From NCBI RefSeq assembly GCF_012927245.1, contig NZ_JABBGE010000008.1, positions 124,001-188,000 of the forward strand: DNA of 64,000 nucleotides, in the 5' to 3' direction. The position numbers were made by a program, and so were the translations under genes. Source of the DNA: Streptomyces sp. R302. Lineage in GTDB: Bacteria > Actinomycetota > Actinomycetes > Streptomycetales > Streptomycetaceae. A model generated the notes under the pieces. That model was not told where the DNA came from and did not search any database. It was given only the letters and a program-made list of their open reading frames with translations. Positions 14,779 to 21,477 of the stretch are shown piece by piece; positions within the stretch are counted from its first letter, which is position 1; each line of letters starts with the position of its first letter.

Positions 14779-15864
14779 ATGCCACAGCACGTGCGGGGCG
14801 TCATCGCCCCCGGCCGCAACGAGCCGGTGCGGATCGAGACCGTCGTCGTCCCCGACCCGGGCCCCGGCGAGGCCGTCGTCCGCGTCGAGGCCTGCGGTGT
14901 CTGCCACACCGACCTGCACTACAAGCAGGGCGGGATCAACGACGACTTCCCCTTCCTCCTCGGCCACGAGGCCGCGGGCACCGTGGAAGCGGTCGGCGAG
15001 GGCGTCACCGACGTCGCCCCCGGCGACTACGTGATCCTCAACTGGCGGGCCGTCTGCGGCCAGTGCCGCGCCTGCCGCCGCGGCCGCCCCTGGTACTGCT
15101 TCGACACCCACAACGCGAAGCAGAAGATGACGCTCCTCGACGGCACGGAGCTCTCCCCGGCCCTCGGCATCGGCGCCTTCGCCGAGAAGACCCTCGTCGC
15201 CGCCGGCCAGTGCACCAAGGTCGACCGCTCCGTCGCCCCCGAGATCGCCGGCCTCCTCGGCTGCGGCGTGATGGCCGGCATCGGCGCCGCGATCAACACC
15301 GGCAACGTCTCCCGCGGCGACACCGTCGCCGTCATCGGCTGCGGAGGCGTCGGCGACGCCGCCATCGTCGGCTCCCGCCTCGCCGGCGCCGCGAAGATCA
15401 TCGCCGTCGACGTCGACGAGCGAAAACTGGCCAAGGCCAAGGAGATGGGCGCCACCGACACCGTCGACTCGCGCGCCACCGACCCCGTCGAGGCGATCCG
15501 CGCCCTCACCGGCGGCTTCGGCGCCGACGTCGTCATCGAGGCCGTCGGCCGCCCCGAGACGTACCAGCAGGCCTTCTACGCCCGCGACCTCGCCGGCACC
15601 GTCGTCCTCGTCGGCGTCCCCACCCCCGAGATGCGGCTCGAACTGCCCCTCCTCGACGTCTTCGGCCGCGGCGGCTCCCTCAAGTCCTCCTGGTACGGCG
15701 ACTGCCTGCCCTCCCGCGACTTCCCCATGCTCATCGACCTGCACCGGCAGGGCCGCATCGACCTCGGCGCCTTCGTCACCGAGACCATCGCCCTCGACGA
15801 CGTCGAGAAGGCCTTCGCCCGCATGCACGAGGGCGACGTGCTGCGCTCGGTGGTGGTGCTGTGA
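14779..15864 (+). CDS. mscR: S-(hydroxymethyl)mycothiol dehydrogenase
   Basis: A 361-residue zinc alcohol dehydrogenase of class III type. It carries the catalytic zinc ligands (CGVCHTD at about residues 39-45, GHEAAG), structural zinc cysteines in CGQCRACRRGRPWYC, the nucleotide motif VAVIGCGGVGDAAIVGSRLAGA and the C-terminal FVTETIALDDVEKAF. These fit the NAD-dependent mycothiol-linked formaldehyde dehydrogenase/nitrosothiol reductase (MscR, AdhE2). It oxidises the spontaneous formaldehyde-mycothiol adduct to S-formylmycothiol. GAAGGGA precedes the ATG. Its TGA overlaps the ATG of the metallo-hydrolase that follows. The pathway needs mycothiol, whose ligase gene mshC is at 30259. Confidence 0.95.
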   Translation: MPQHVRGVIAPGRNEPVRIETVVVPDPGPGEAVVRVEACGVCHTDLHYKQGGINDDFPFLLGHEAAGTVEAVGEGVTDVAPGDYVILNWRAVCGQCRACRRGRPWYCFDTHNAKQKMTLLDGTELSPALGIGAFAEKTLVAAGQCTKVDRSVAPEIAGLLGCGVMAGIGAAINTGNVSRGDTVAVIGCGGVGDAAIVGSRLAGAAKIIAVDVDERKLAKAKEMGATDTVDSRATDPVEAIRALTGGFGADVVIEAVGRPETYQQAFYARDLAGTVVLVGVPTPEMRLELPLLDVFGRGGSLKSSWYGDCLPSRDFPMLIDLHRQGRIDLGAFVTETIALDDVEKAFARMHEGDVLRSVVVL

Positions 15865-16484
15865 TGACCGCCCGCATCGACCACCTGGTCACCTCCGGCA
15901 CCTTCAGCCTCGACGGCGGCACCTGGGACGTCGACAACAACGTCTGGATCGTCGGCGACGACGAGGAGGCGATCGTCATCGACGCCGCCCACGACGCCGA
16001 CGCCGTCCTCGAAGCCCTCGACGGCCGCGCCCTGCGCGCCATCGTCTGCACCCACGCCCACGACGACCACGTCGGCGCCGCCCCCGCGCTCGCCGCCGCC
16101 ACCGGCGCCCGCATCCTGCTCCACCCCGCCGACCAGCCGCTGTGGAAGCTCACCCACCCCGACCACACCCCCGACGGCGACCTCGCCGACGGCCAGGTCC
16201 TCACCATCGCCGGCACCGACCTGAAGGTCCTCCACACCCCGGGCCACGCCCCCGGAGCGGTCTGCCTGTACGTCCCCGACCTGGGCACCGTCTTCACCGG
16301 CGACACCCTCTTCCAGGGCGGCCCCGGCGCCACCGGCCGGTCCTTCTCCGACTTCCCCACGATCGTCGACTCGATCCGGGAGAAGCTCCTCACCCTCCCG
16401 CCGGAGACGGTCGTCCGCACCGGCCACGGCGACTCCACCACCATCGCCGCGGAAGCCCCGCACCTCCAGGAGTGGCTGCGCTGA
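15864..16484 (+). CDS. MBL fold hydrolase, probable S-formylmycothiol/glyoxalase II-type partner of mscR
   Basis: A 206-residue metallo-beta-lactamase-fold protein with the zinc motif CTHAHDDHVGAAP (HxHxDH), LHTPGHAPGAVCLY, VFTGDTLFQGGPGATGR and the final RTGHGDST histidine, the glyoxalase II layout. Its ATG shares one base with the stop of mscR, which gives strict coupling. In actinobacteria this gene regularly follows mscR and is thought to hydrolyse S-formylmycothiol to formate and mycothiol. Its stop codon ends at 16484 and the converging pseudouridine synthase stop begins at 16485, with no spacer. Confidence 0.92.
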   Translation: MTARIDHLVTSGTFSLDGGTWDVDNNVWIVGDDEEAIVIDAAHDADAVLEALDGRALRAIVCTHAHDDHVGAAPALAAATGARILLHPADQPLWKLTHPDHTPDGDLADGQVLTIAGTDLKVLHTPGHAPGAVCLYVPDLGTVFTGDTLFQGGPGATGRSFSDFPTIVDSIREKLLTLPPETVVRTGHGDSTTIAAEAPHLQEWLR

Positions 16485-17429
16485 CTATGCGGCTCCGCCG
16501 CGCGGGCCGGGGACACTGAGCGAGAGGCGGCTCGTGAACCGCCTCTCCTCACCCGTGAACGGGTCGGGGAACTCCAGCGCCGCCGCCAGCAGCCGCAGCG
16601 GCCGCCGGTAGTCCTCCGGCCCGTCCTCACGCACCACCGGATACATCGGATCGTCGACGATCGGCAGCCCCAGCGCGTTCATGTGCACCCGCAGCTGATG
16701 CGTCTTCCCGGTCTCCGGCAGCAGCCGGTACCGCCCGTACGCGCCGACCCGCTCCACCAGCTCGATCCGGCTCACCGCGTTCGGCTCGCCCGGCACCTCC
16801 CGGGCGGCGAGCACCCCCCGCTCCTTCTCGATCCGGCTGCGCACCGTCACCGGCAGCGCCACCCCGGGGTCGTACGGTGCCACCGCCTCGTACTCCTTGC
16901 GCACCCGCCGCTCCTTGAACAGCAGCTGGTACGCCCCCCGGTCCGCCGGCCGCACCACGAAGAGCACGAGCCCCGCCGTCAGCCGGTCCAGCCGGTGCGC
17001 CGGCTGCAGCTCCGGCATCCCCAGCTCCGCCCGCAGCCGCGCCACCGCCGTCTCGGTCACATGCCGCCCGCGCGGGGTCGTCGCCAGGAAGTGCGGCTTG
17101 TCCGCCACCAGGATCCGCTCGTCCCGGTACACCACCCCGATCCCGAACGGCACCCTCTCCTCGGGCGCGAGGTCCCGGTGGAACCACAGCCACCGCCCCG
17201 GCTCGTACGGCTCCGAGGCCGCCGCCGCCCGCCCGTCGGCCCCCACGAACCGCCCCGCGTCCAGCATGGCGCCGATCCGCTCCGCACCGACCGCGGCCCC
17301 GTACCGGCCGAGCAGATACGCCCCCACGGTCGGCCAGGCCCCCTCCGGATCCTCCGGCAGCCGGAGCCGTACGGGATCGATCCCGTCCCGCTGCGGCAGC
17401 GGCGCCGCCGGCACCCTCTTCCTGCGCAC
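16485..17429 (-). CDS. RluA-family RNA pseudouridine synthase
   Basis: A 314-residue pseudouridine synthase. The catalytic motif is ELQPAHRLDRLTAGLVLFV (HRLD, with the catalytic Asp, at about residues 141-159). It also has the family segments RKEYEAV, LLPETGKTHQLRVHM and GLPIVDDPMYP. An N-terminal part of about 90 residues is S4-like but degenerate. It isomerises uridine in rRNA or tRNA; the target position cannot be named. The GTG at 17429 is preceded by GAGGCGGAG. It runs convergent with the mscR operon with zero bases between the stops. Confidence 0.93.
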   Translation of the reverse strand: MRRKRVPAAPLPQRDGIDPVRLRLPEDPEGAWPTVGAYLLGRYGAAVGAERIGAMLDAGRFVGADGRAAAASEPYEPGRWLWFHRDLAPEERVPFGIGVVYRDERILVADKPHFLATTPRGRHVTETAVARLRAELGMPELQPAHRLDRLTAGLVLFVVRPADRGAYQLLFKERRVRKEYEAVAPYDPGVALPVTVRSRIEKERGVLAAREVPGEPNAVSRIELVERVGAYGRYRLLPETGKTHQLRVHMNALGLPIVDDPMYPVVREDGPEDYRRPLRLLAAALEFPDPFTGEERRFTSRLSLSVPGPRGGAA

Positions 17430-17476
17430 CGCTCCGCCTCGCTCGTGTCCGTGAACGCCGAAGTCCCGACAACGCC

Positions 17477-17510
17477 GAAGTCCCGGCCGAGTGAACTCGA
17501 CCGGGACTTC
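17477..17510 (-). terminator. Terminator downstream of tRNA-Leu
   Basis: GAAGTCCCGG (17477-17486) pairs with CCGGGACTTC (17501-17510), and CGAG/CTCG extends the stem with one mismatch to a TGAA loop. A second copy of CGCCGAAGTCCCG lies just downstream at about 17456, forming a possible decoy arm. Confidence 0.8.
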
Positions 17511-17515
17511 TTCTG

Positions 17516-17600
17516 TGTCCGAGGGGGGACTTGAACCCCCACGCCCGATAAAGGGCACTAGCACCTCAAGCTAGCGCGTCTGCCATTCCGCCACCCGGAC
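17516..17600 (-). tRNA. tRNA-Leu(GAG)
   Basis: Read on the minus strand, the acceptor stem GTCCGGG pairs with CTCGGAC, followed by discriminator A at 17516. The anticodon arm is CTAGC-TTGAGGT-GCTAG with anticodon GAG. A long variable arm (GTGCCCTTTATCGGGCGT) marks it as a class II leucine tRNA, and the T arm is GGGGGTTCAAGTCCCCC. The 3' CCA is not encoded. GAG reads CTC/CTT, and CTC is a major leucine codon at this GC content. Confidence 0.97.
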
Positions 17601-17759
17601 TAGGTGTCTGTCTCGCGGCCCTGGGCCGTTCCGACGAGGAAAACCATAGCAAACATTCGGACCGGTCGATCACCACGCCCTTGCGCCGCCGGGGCGGGCG
17701 CGGGGGAGGATGGGACGAGCACAAGGAAGCACGTGGGGCACGTCGTGGGAGGAAGCAGC

Positions 17760-19085
17760 GTGAGCGAGTCGAACACCGGCCGGACCGTCGCGGGCGAGGA
17801 CGAGGTCGTCGACCTCTGCCGTGACCTCATCCGCATCGACACCAGCAACTACGGCGACCACTCCGGACCGGGTGAGCGCGCCGCCGCCGAGTACGTCGCC
17901 GAGAAGCTCGCCGAGGTCGGCCTCGAACCGAAGATCATCGAGTCCCACAAGGGCCGGGCCTCCACCGTGGCCCGCATCGAGGGCGAGGACCCCTCGCGCC
18001 CGGCGCTGCTCATCCACGGGCACACCGACGTCGTCCCGGCCGACGCCGCCGACTGGACCCACCACCCCTTCTCCGGCGAGGTCGCCGACGGCTGCGTCTG
18101 GGGCCGCGGCGCCGTCGACATGAAGAACATGGACGCGATGACCCTCGCGGTCGTCCGCGACCGGCTGCGCAGCGGCCGCAAGCCCCCGCGCGACATCGTC
18201 CTCGCCTTCCTCGCCGACGAGGAGGCCGGCGGCACCTACGGCGCCCGCCACCTGGTCGACCGGCACCGGGACGTCTTCGACGGGGTCACCGAGGCCATCG
18301 GCGAGGTCGGCGGCTTCTCCTTCACCGTGAACGAGAACCTCCGCCTCTACCTGGTCGAGACCGCCCAGAAGGGCATGCACTGGATGCGGCTCACCGTCGA
18401 GGGCACGGCCGGCCACGGCTCGATGACCAACGACGACAACGCCATCACCGAGCTGTGCGAGGCCGTCGGCCGGCTCGGCCGCCACCAGTGGCCGGTCCGC
18501 GTCACCAAGACCGTCCGCAGCTTCCTCGACGAGCTGTCCGACGCCCTCGGCACCCCGCTCGATCCCGAGGACATGGACGGCACCCTCGCCAAGCTCGGCG
18601 GCATCGCCAAGATGGTCGGCGCCACCCTGCGCAACTCCGCCGCCCCCACCATGCTCGGCGCCGGCTACAAGGTGAACGTCATCCCCGGCCAGGCCACCGC
18701 CCACGTCGACGGCCGCTTCCTGCCCGGCTACGAGCAGGAGTTCCTCGCCGACCTCGACCGGATCCTCGGCCCGAAGGTCAAGCGCGAGGACGTGCACGGC
18801 GACAAGGCCCTGGAGACCAGCTTCGACGGCGCGCTCGTCGACGCCATGCAGCTCGCCCTGCGCGCCGAGGACCCGATCGCACGCGCCGTCCCGTACATGC
18901 TCTCCGGCGGCACCGACGCCAAGTCCTTCGACGACCTCGGCATCCGCTGCTTCGGCTTCGCCCCGCTCCAGCTGCCGCCCGAGCTCGACTTCGCCGGCAT
19001 GTTCCACGGCGTCGACGAGCGCGTCCCCGTCGACGGCCTGAAGTTCGGCGTGCGCGTCCTGGACCGCTTCCTCGACGCCTGCTGA
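17760..19085 (+). CDS. M20/M25/M40 family metallo-hydrolase (peptidase/dipeptidase)
   Basis: A 441-residue M20 peptidase. The di-zinc motifs are HGHTDVVP (about residues 84-91) and GRGAVDMKN. The general base region is ADEEAGG, and later ligands include a glutamate in EAIGEVGG and a histidine in MFHGVDERVP. A lid/dimerisation domain is inserted after the GTAGHGS motif. It hydrolyses small peptides or N-acyl amino acids in the cytoplasm. The GTG at 17760 follows GGGAGGAAGC. It lies divergent from tRNA-Leu and is followed by a small hairpin, then chpH. Confidence 0.93.
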   Translation: MSESNTGRTVAGEDEVVDLCRDLIRIDTSNYGDHSGPGERAAAEYVAEKLAEVGLEPKIIESHKGRASTVARIEGEDPSRPALLIHGHTDVVPADAADWTHHPFSGEVADGCVWGRGAVDMKNMDAMTLAVVRDRLRSGRKPPRDIVLAFLADEEAGGTYGARHLVDRHRDVFDGVTEAIGEVGGFSFTVNENLRLYLVETAQKGMHWMRLTVEGTAGHGSMTNDDNAITELCEAVGRLGRHQWPVRVTKTVRSFLDELSDALGTPLDPEDMDGTLAKLGGIAKMVGATLRNSAAPTMLGAGYKVNVIPGQATAHVDGRFLPGYEQEFLADLDRILGPKVKREDVHGDKALETSFDGALVDAMQLALRAEDPIARAVPYMLSGGTDAKSFDDLGIRCFGFAPLQLPPELDFAGMFHGVDERVPVDGLKFGVRVLDRFLDAC

Positions 19086-19147
19086 CCGCCGGCCGGGCCC
19101 GAATTCGGCAGCGCGTTTGGGTTTGCCCGGAAAGAGTGAATGCACCC

Positions 19148-19164
19148 GGGGGCTCGTAGCCCCC
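19148..19164 (+). terminator. Small GC hairpin between the M20 peptidase and chpH
   Basis: GGGGGCT-CGT-AGCCCCC is a perfect 7-bp stem with a 3-base loop, 62 bp after the peptidase stop. No T-run follows. It may end the upstream transcript or belong to the chpH leader. Confidence 0.5.
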
Positions 19165-19230
19165 ACCCTTCCCCCTCGTTACAGGTGATGCGGTCCGCGG
19201 CTGGGGCCGCATTGCCAACTAGGAGGAATA

Positions 19231-19464
19231 ATGATCAAGAAGGTCGTCGCTGCTGCGGCTGCCACCGGCGGTCTCGTTCTCGCGGGCGCGGGCATGGCCG
19301 TCGCCGACGCGGGTGCCCAGGGTGCGGCCATCGGTTCCCCCGGTGTCCTCTCGGGCAACGTCGTGCAGGTCCCGGTTCACGTGCCCGTGAACGTCTGCGG
19401 CAACACGGTCTCCGTGATCGGTCTGCTGAACCCCGCCTTCGGCAACACCTGCGTCAACGCCTGA
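19231..19464 (+). CDS. chpH: Short chaplin ChpH
   Basis: A 77-residue secreted hydrophobic protein. It has a signal peptide of about 26 residues (MIKKVVAAAAATGG... ending AVADA), then one chaplin domain with GVLSGNVVQVPVHVPVNVCG and NTVSVIGLLNPAFGNTC. The two cysteines that form the intramolecular disulfide are present. Chaplins assemble into amyloid-like fibrils on aerial hyphae and spores and lower surface tension; ChpH is one of the two short chaplins made early. A textbook AGGAGG lies 7 bases before the ATG. It is followed by a strong terminator and then chpC, the arrangement I recall from S. coelicolor. Confidence 0.96.
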   Translation: MIKKVVAAAAATGGLVLAGAGMAVADAGAQGAAIGSPGVLSGNVVQVPVHVPVNVCGNTVSVIGLLNPAFGNTCVNA

Positions 19465-19497
19465 CGTTGTGCCCCGCCCCTTGAGGGCGTGAGCCGT

Positions 19498-19534
19498 CCG
19501 GCCCCGGAGTGCGTGCCATGCACTCCGGGGCCGG
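19498..19534 (+). terminator. Terminator between chpH and chpC
   Basis: CCGGCCCCGGAGTGC pairs perfectly with GCACTCCGGGGCCGG (15 bp) around GTGCCAT. It should separate high chpH transcription from chpC. Confidence 0.85.
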
Positions 19535-19636
19535 TGGCCATTCCGCCCCGGGCACGGGCCCGGTGGCCCTCACTCCCCGCCGGTCGGGCCTTCCAGGCCG
19601 ATCAGGCGCATTGCCGAGAAGGCAGGTAAGCAAGCT

Positions 19637-20467
19637 ATGCGACAGGTCACGCGCAAGAGCATCATCACCGTCGCGGCGGCCGGAGGCGTCTTCGCGCTCG
19701 GCGGCGGTATCGCGCAGGCGGATTCCGGCGCGAACGGTACGGCCAGGAACTCACCCGGAGTCGCGTCCGGGAACACCGTGCAGGTCCCGATCCATGCCCC
19801 GGTCAACGCCTGCGGAAACACGGTGAACGTCGTCGGGGTGCTCAACCCGGCGATGGGCAACTCCTGCGCGAACATCCCCGCGCAGTCCGGCCCCGGCACG
19901 TCCGGCGGCGCGTACGCGAGCGACTCCCCGGGCGTGGCCTCCGGCAACACGGTGGTGGTCCCGGTCGAGGTGCCCGTGAACGCGTGCGGCAACAGCGTCA
20001 CGGGCATCGGTCTCGGCAACGCCGCCGCGGGCAACGACTGCGCCAACGGCCAGACCCCGGACTCCGGCTACGGCGAGGAGGAGCCCGGCGGCTACGGCGA
20101 GGAACCGGGCGGCTACGGCGAGGAGCCCGGCGGTTACGGCGAGGAGACCCCGCCGGGGACCCCCGGGACTCCGGGCACGCCCGGCACCCCTGGTACTCCG
20201 GGGACCCCTGGTACGCCGGGTACTCCCGGGACCCCGGGCACTCCTGGTACCCCCGGCACGCCGGGCACGCCCGGCACCCCCGGTGTGCCGCCCGGCTCCG
20301 GCGGTGGTTCGAACCACCCCGGGCCGCAGCTCACGCCGCCGCCGGCCTCCCCGGAAGAGCTCGCCGAGACCGGCTCGTCCGCGCCGCTCGGCGTGATCGT
20401 CCCGGCCGCCGCAGGGATGCTCCTCGCGGGCTCGCTGGTCTACCGCCGCTCCCGCCGCGGCGCCTGA
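19637..20467 (+). CDS. chpC: Long, sortase-anchored chaplin ChpC-like
   Basis: A 276-residue long chaplin. It has a signal peptide (about 28 residues), two chaplin domains (about 37-77 and 96-136, each with NxCGN and a second Cys), four GYGEEPGG-type repeats, then 14 Pro-Gly-Thr triplets (about 172-215). The sorting signal is LAETG at about 242-246, followed by a membrane helix and RRSRR tail. Sortase E cleaves such LAxTG signals and links the protein to peptidoglycan, where long chaplins seed short-chaplin fibrils. The PGT codons vary synonymously. The position next to chpH supports the name, though the linker is unusual in composition. Confidence 0.93.
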   Translation: MRQVTRKSIITVAAAGGVFALGGGIAQADSGANGTARNSPGVASGNTVQVPIHAPVNACGNTVNVVGVLNPAMGNSCANIPAQSGPGTSGGAYASDSPGVASGNTVVVPVEVPVNACGNSVTGIGLGNAAAGNDCANGQTPDSGYGEEEPGGYGEEPGGYGEEPGGYGEETPPGTPGTPGTPGTPGTPGTPGTPGTPGTPGTPGTPGTPGTPGTPGVPPGSGGGSNHPGPQLTPPPASPEELAETGSSAPLGVIVPAAAGMLLAGSLVYRRSRRGA

Positions 20468-20486
20468 CCCGCACCGGCCGGAACGC

Positions 20487-20517
20487 GAAGGGGCCCCGCG
20501 CCGTGCGGGGCCCCTTC
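20487..20517. terminator. Bidirectional terminator between chpC and DUF5703 gene
   Basis: GAAGGGGCCCCGC and GCGGGGCCCCTTC form a perfect 13-bp stem with loop GCCGT. The two flanking genes converge on it. Confidence 0.85.
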
Positions 20518-20525
20518 CGCGTCCG

Positions 20526-20714
20526 TCACCAGGTCGCGCGGATCTGACGGATGATCCGCCGCTTCAGCCGCACCCTGCGGCTGCCGTCCAGGCGGAGGGT
20601 GAGTCGGTCCAACTCCCAGTGTCCGTACTCGGCATGGTCGGTCAGAAGCCGCGTCGCCTCCTTGCGGGAGATCCCTCGCGGCACGTACACGTCGACAAAT
20701 TCGTATTCCGGCAT
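20526..20714 (-). CDS. DUF5703 family protein
   Basis: A 62-residue basic protein beginning MPEYEFVDVYVPRGISRKEA and ending RLKRRIIRQIRATW. It is a small conserved actinobacterial family of unknown function (DUF5703). It has no signal peptide or membrane segment. The fold is probably alpha/beta with a helical SRKEATRLLTDHAEYG segment. It is divergent from the gene at 20762, with only 47 bp between the starts, so the two probably share a regulatory region. Confidence 0.85.
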   Translation of the reverse strand: MPEYEFVDVYVPRGISRKEATRLLTDHAEYGHWELDRLTLRLDGSRRVRLKRRIIRQIRATW

Positions 20715-20761
20715 CGCATCTATTGTGCGGGCACCGGCCCGGTACGGATAGCGTCTGTCCC

Positions 20762-21400
20762 ATGTCTGATGCTGCGCAGCCCACCGCTGCCGAGGTACGT
20801 GCCGCCGCAGAGGCGGTCAAGACCGCACTGGACCGCCACCTCGCGGCGGTCGAAGGCCGCTCGGGGGACGACGACCCGGCGGTGTACGAGGCGTTCAACG
20901 CGCTCGCCGCGGCCGCCGAGTCCTACGACGAACTCCTCTACGACCGCTACGACGAGGTGACCCCCTTCGAGATCCCCGGGGCCGACGACGGGCTGCCGCC
21001 CTACGCCGGACCTGACGAACCCCACGCCCTCAGCGTGCTGATCCGCCGCGACTACGCGGTGGCCGAGCCCCGCCGGCTGGTGGCCCAGGCCGGGCGCGTC
21101 GCCGACCTGGACCACGACGAGGACGGGCCCCGCACCACGGCCGCCGCCCTCGGCGTCCTCTTCGGGGAGTACGAGCCCGACGAGATCGCCTCCCGGCACA
21201 AGGACTTCGGCCTGGAGGAGGGCGACTCCACGCTCTGGGTGACCGCCGCGGGCGAGCTCCCGGAGCCGGGGGAGTGGCTGGCCACCCCCTTCGAGCAGGC
21301 CGACCCGGAGCGGATCGTCTGCCGCTTCGACATCAGCTCCGTCTTCGACGACGACGAGGACGACGGCGAGGAGGTCGGCGAGGTGGCCGCCGGCCGCTGA
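20762..21400 (+). CDS. Conserved hypothetical protein, acidic
   Basis: A 212-residue cytoplasmic acidic protein that I cannot assign to a characterised family. It has a helical N-terminus (AAEVRAAAEAVKTALDRHL), a central region with LSVLIRRDYAVAEPRRLVAQAGRV and an Asp/Glu-rich C-terminal tail (FDDDEDDGEEVGE). There are no membrane segments, signal or cofactor motifs. Codon use matches its neighbours, so it is a native gene. The ATG at 20762 was chosen over an upstream GTG because MSDAAQ follows typical spacing. A 21-bp perfect hairpin follows the stop. Confidence 0.85.
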   Translation: MSDAAQPTAAEVRAAAEAVKTALDRHLAAVEGRSGDDDPAVYEAFNALAAAAESYDELLYDRYDEVTPFEIPGADDGLPPYAGPDEPHALSVLIRRDYAVAEPRRLVAQAGRVADLDHDEDGPRTTAAALGVLFGEYEPDEIASRHKDFGLEEGDSTLWVTAAGELPEPGEWLATPFEQADPERIVCRFDISSVFDDDEDDGEEVGEVAAGR

Positions 21401-21414
21401 CGCGCGACGGGGAG

Positions 21415-21462
21415 GACGCCGGAGGGCCGGGACATCACTGCGGATGTCCCGGCCCTCCGGCG
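21415..21462. terminator. Long perfect hairpin terminator (21-bp stem)
   Basis: The arm at 21415-21435 (starting ACGCCGGAGGG) is exactly complementary to 21442-21462 across a 6-base loop. It lies between two converging genes and should terminate both. Confidence 0.88.
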
Positions 21463-21477
21463 TTCCGCCGTCCGTCC

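Noticed and set aside
17516..17600. Integrated mobile element at the tRNA gene
   Set aside because: No integrase, excisionase or second att copy is seen within the window on either side.
20134..20334. Minus-strand frame encoding an elastin-like (Gly-Val-Pro)n protein
   Set aside because: It is the reverse reading of the Pro-Gly-Thr repeat of the chaplin gene; no start context and the forward frame has a signal peptide and sorting motif.
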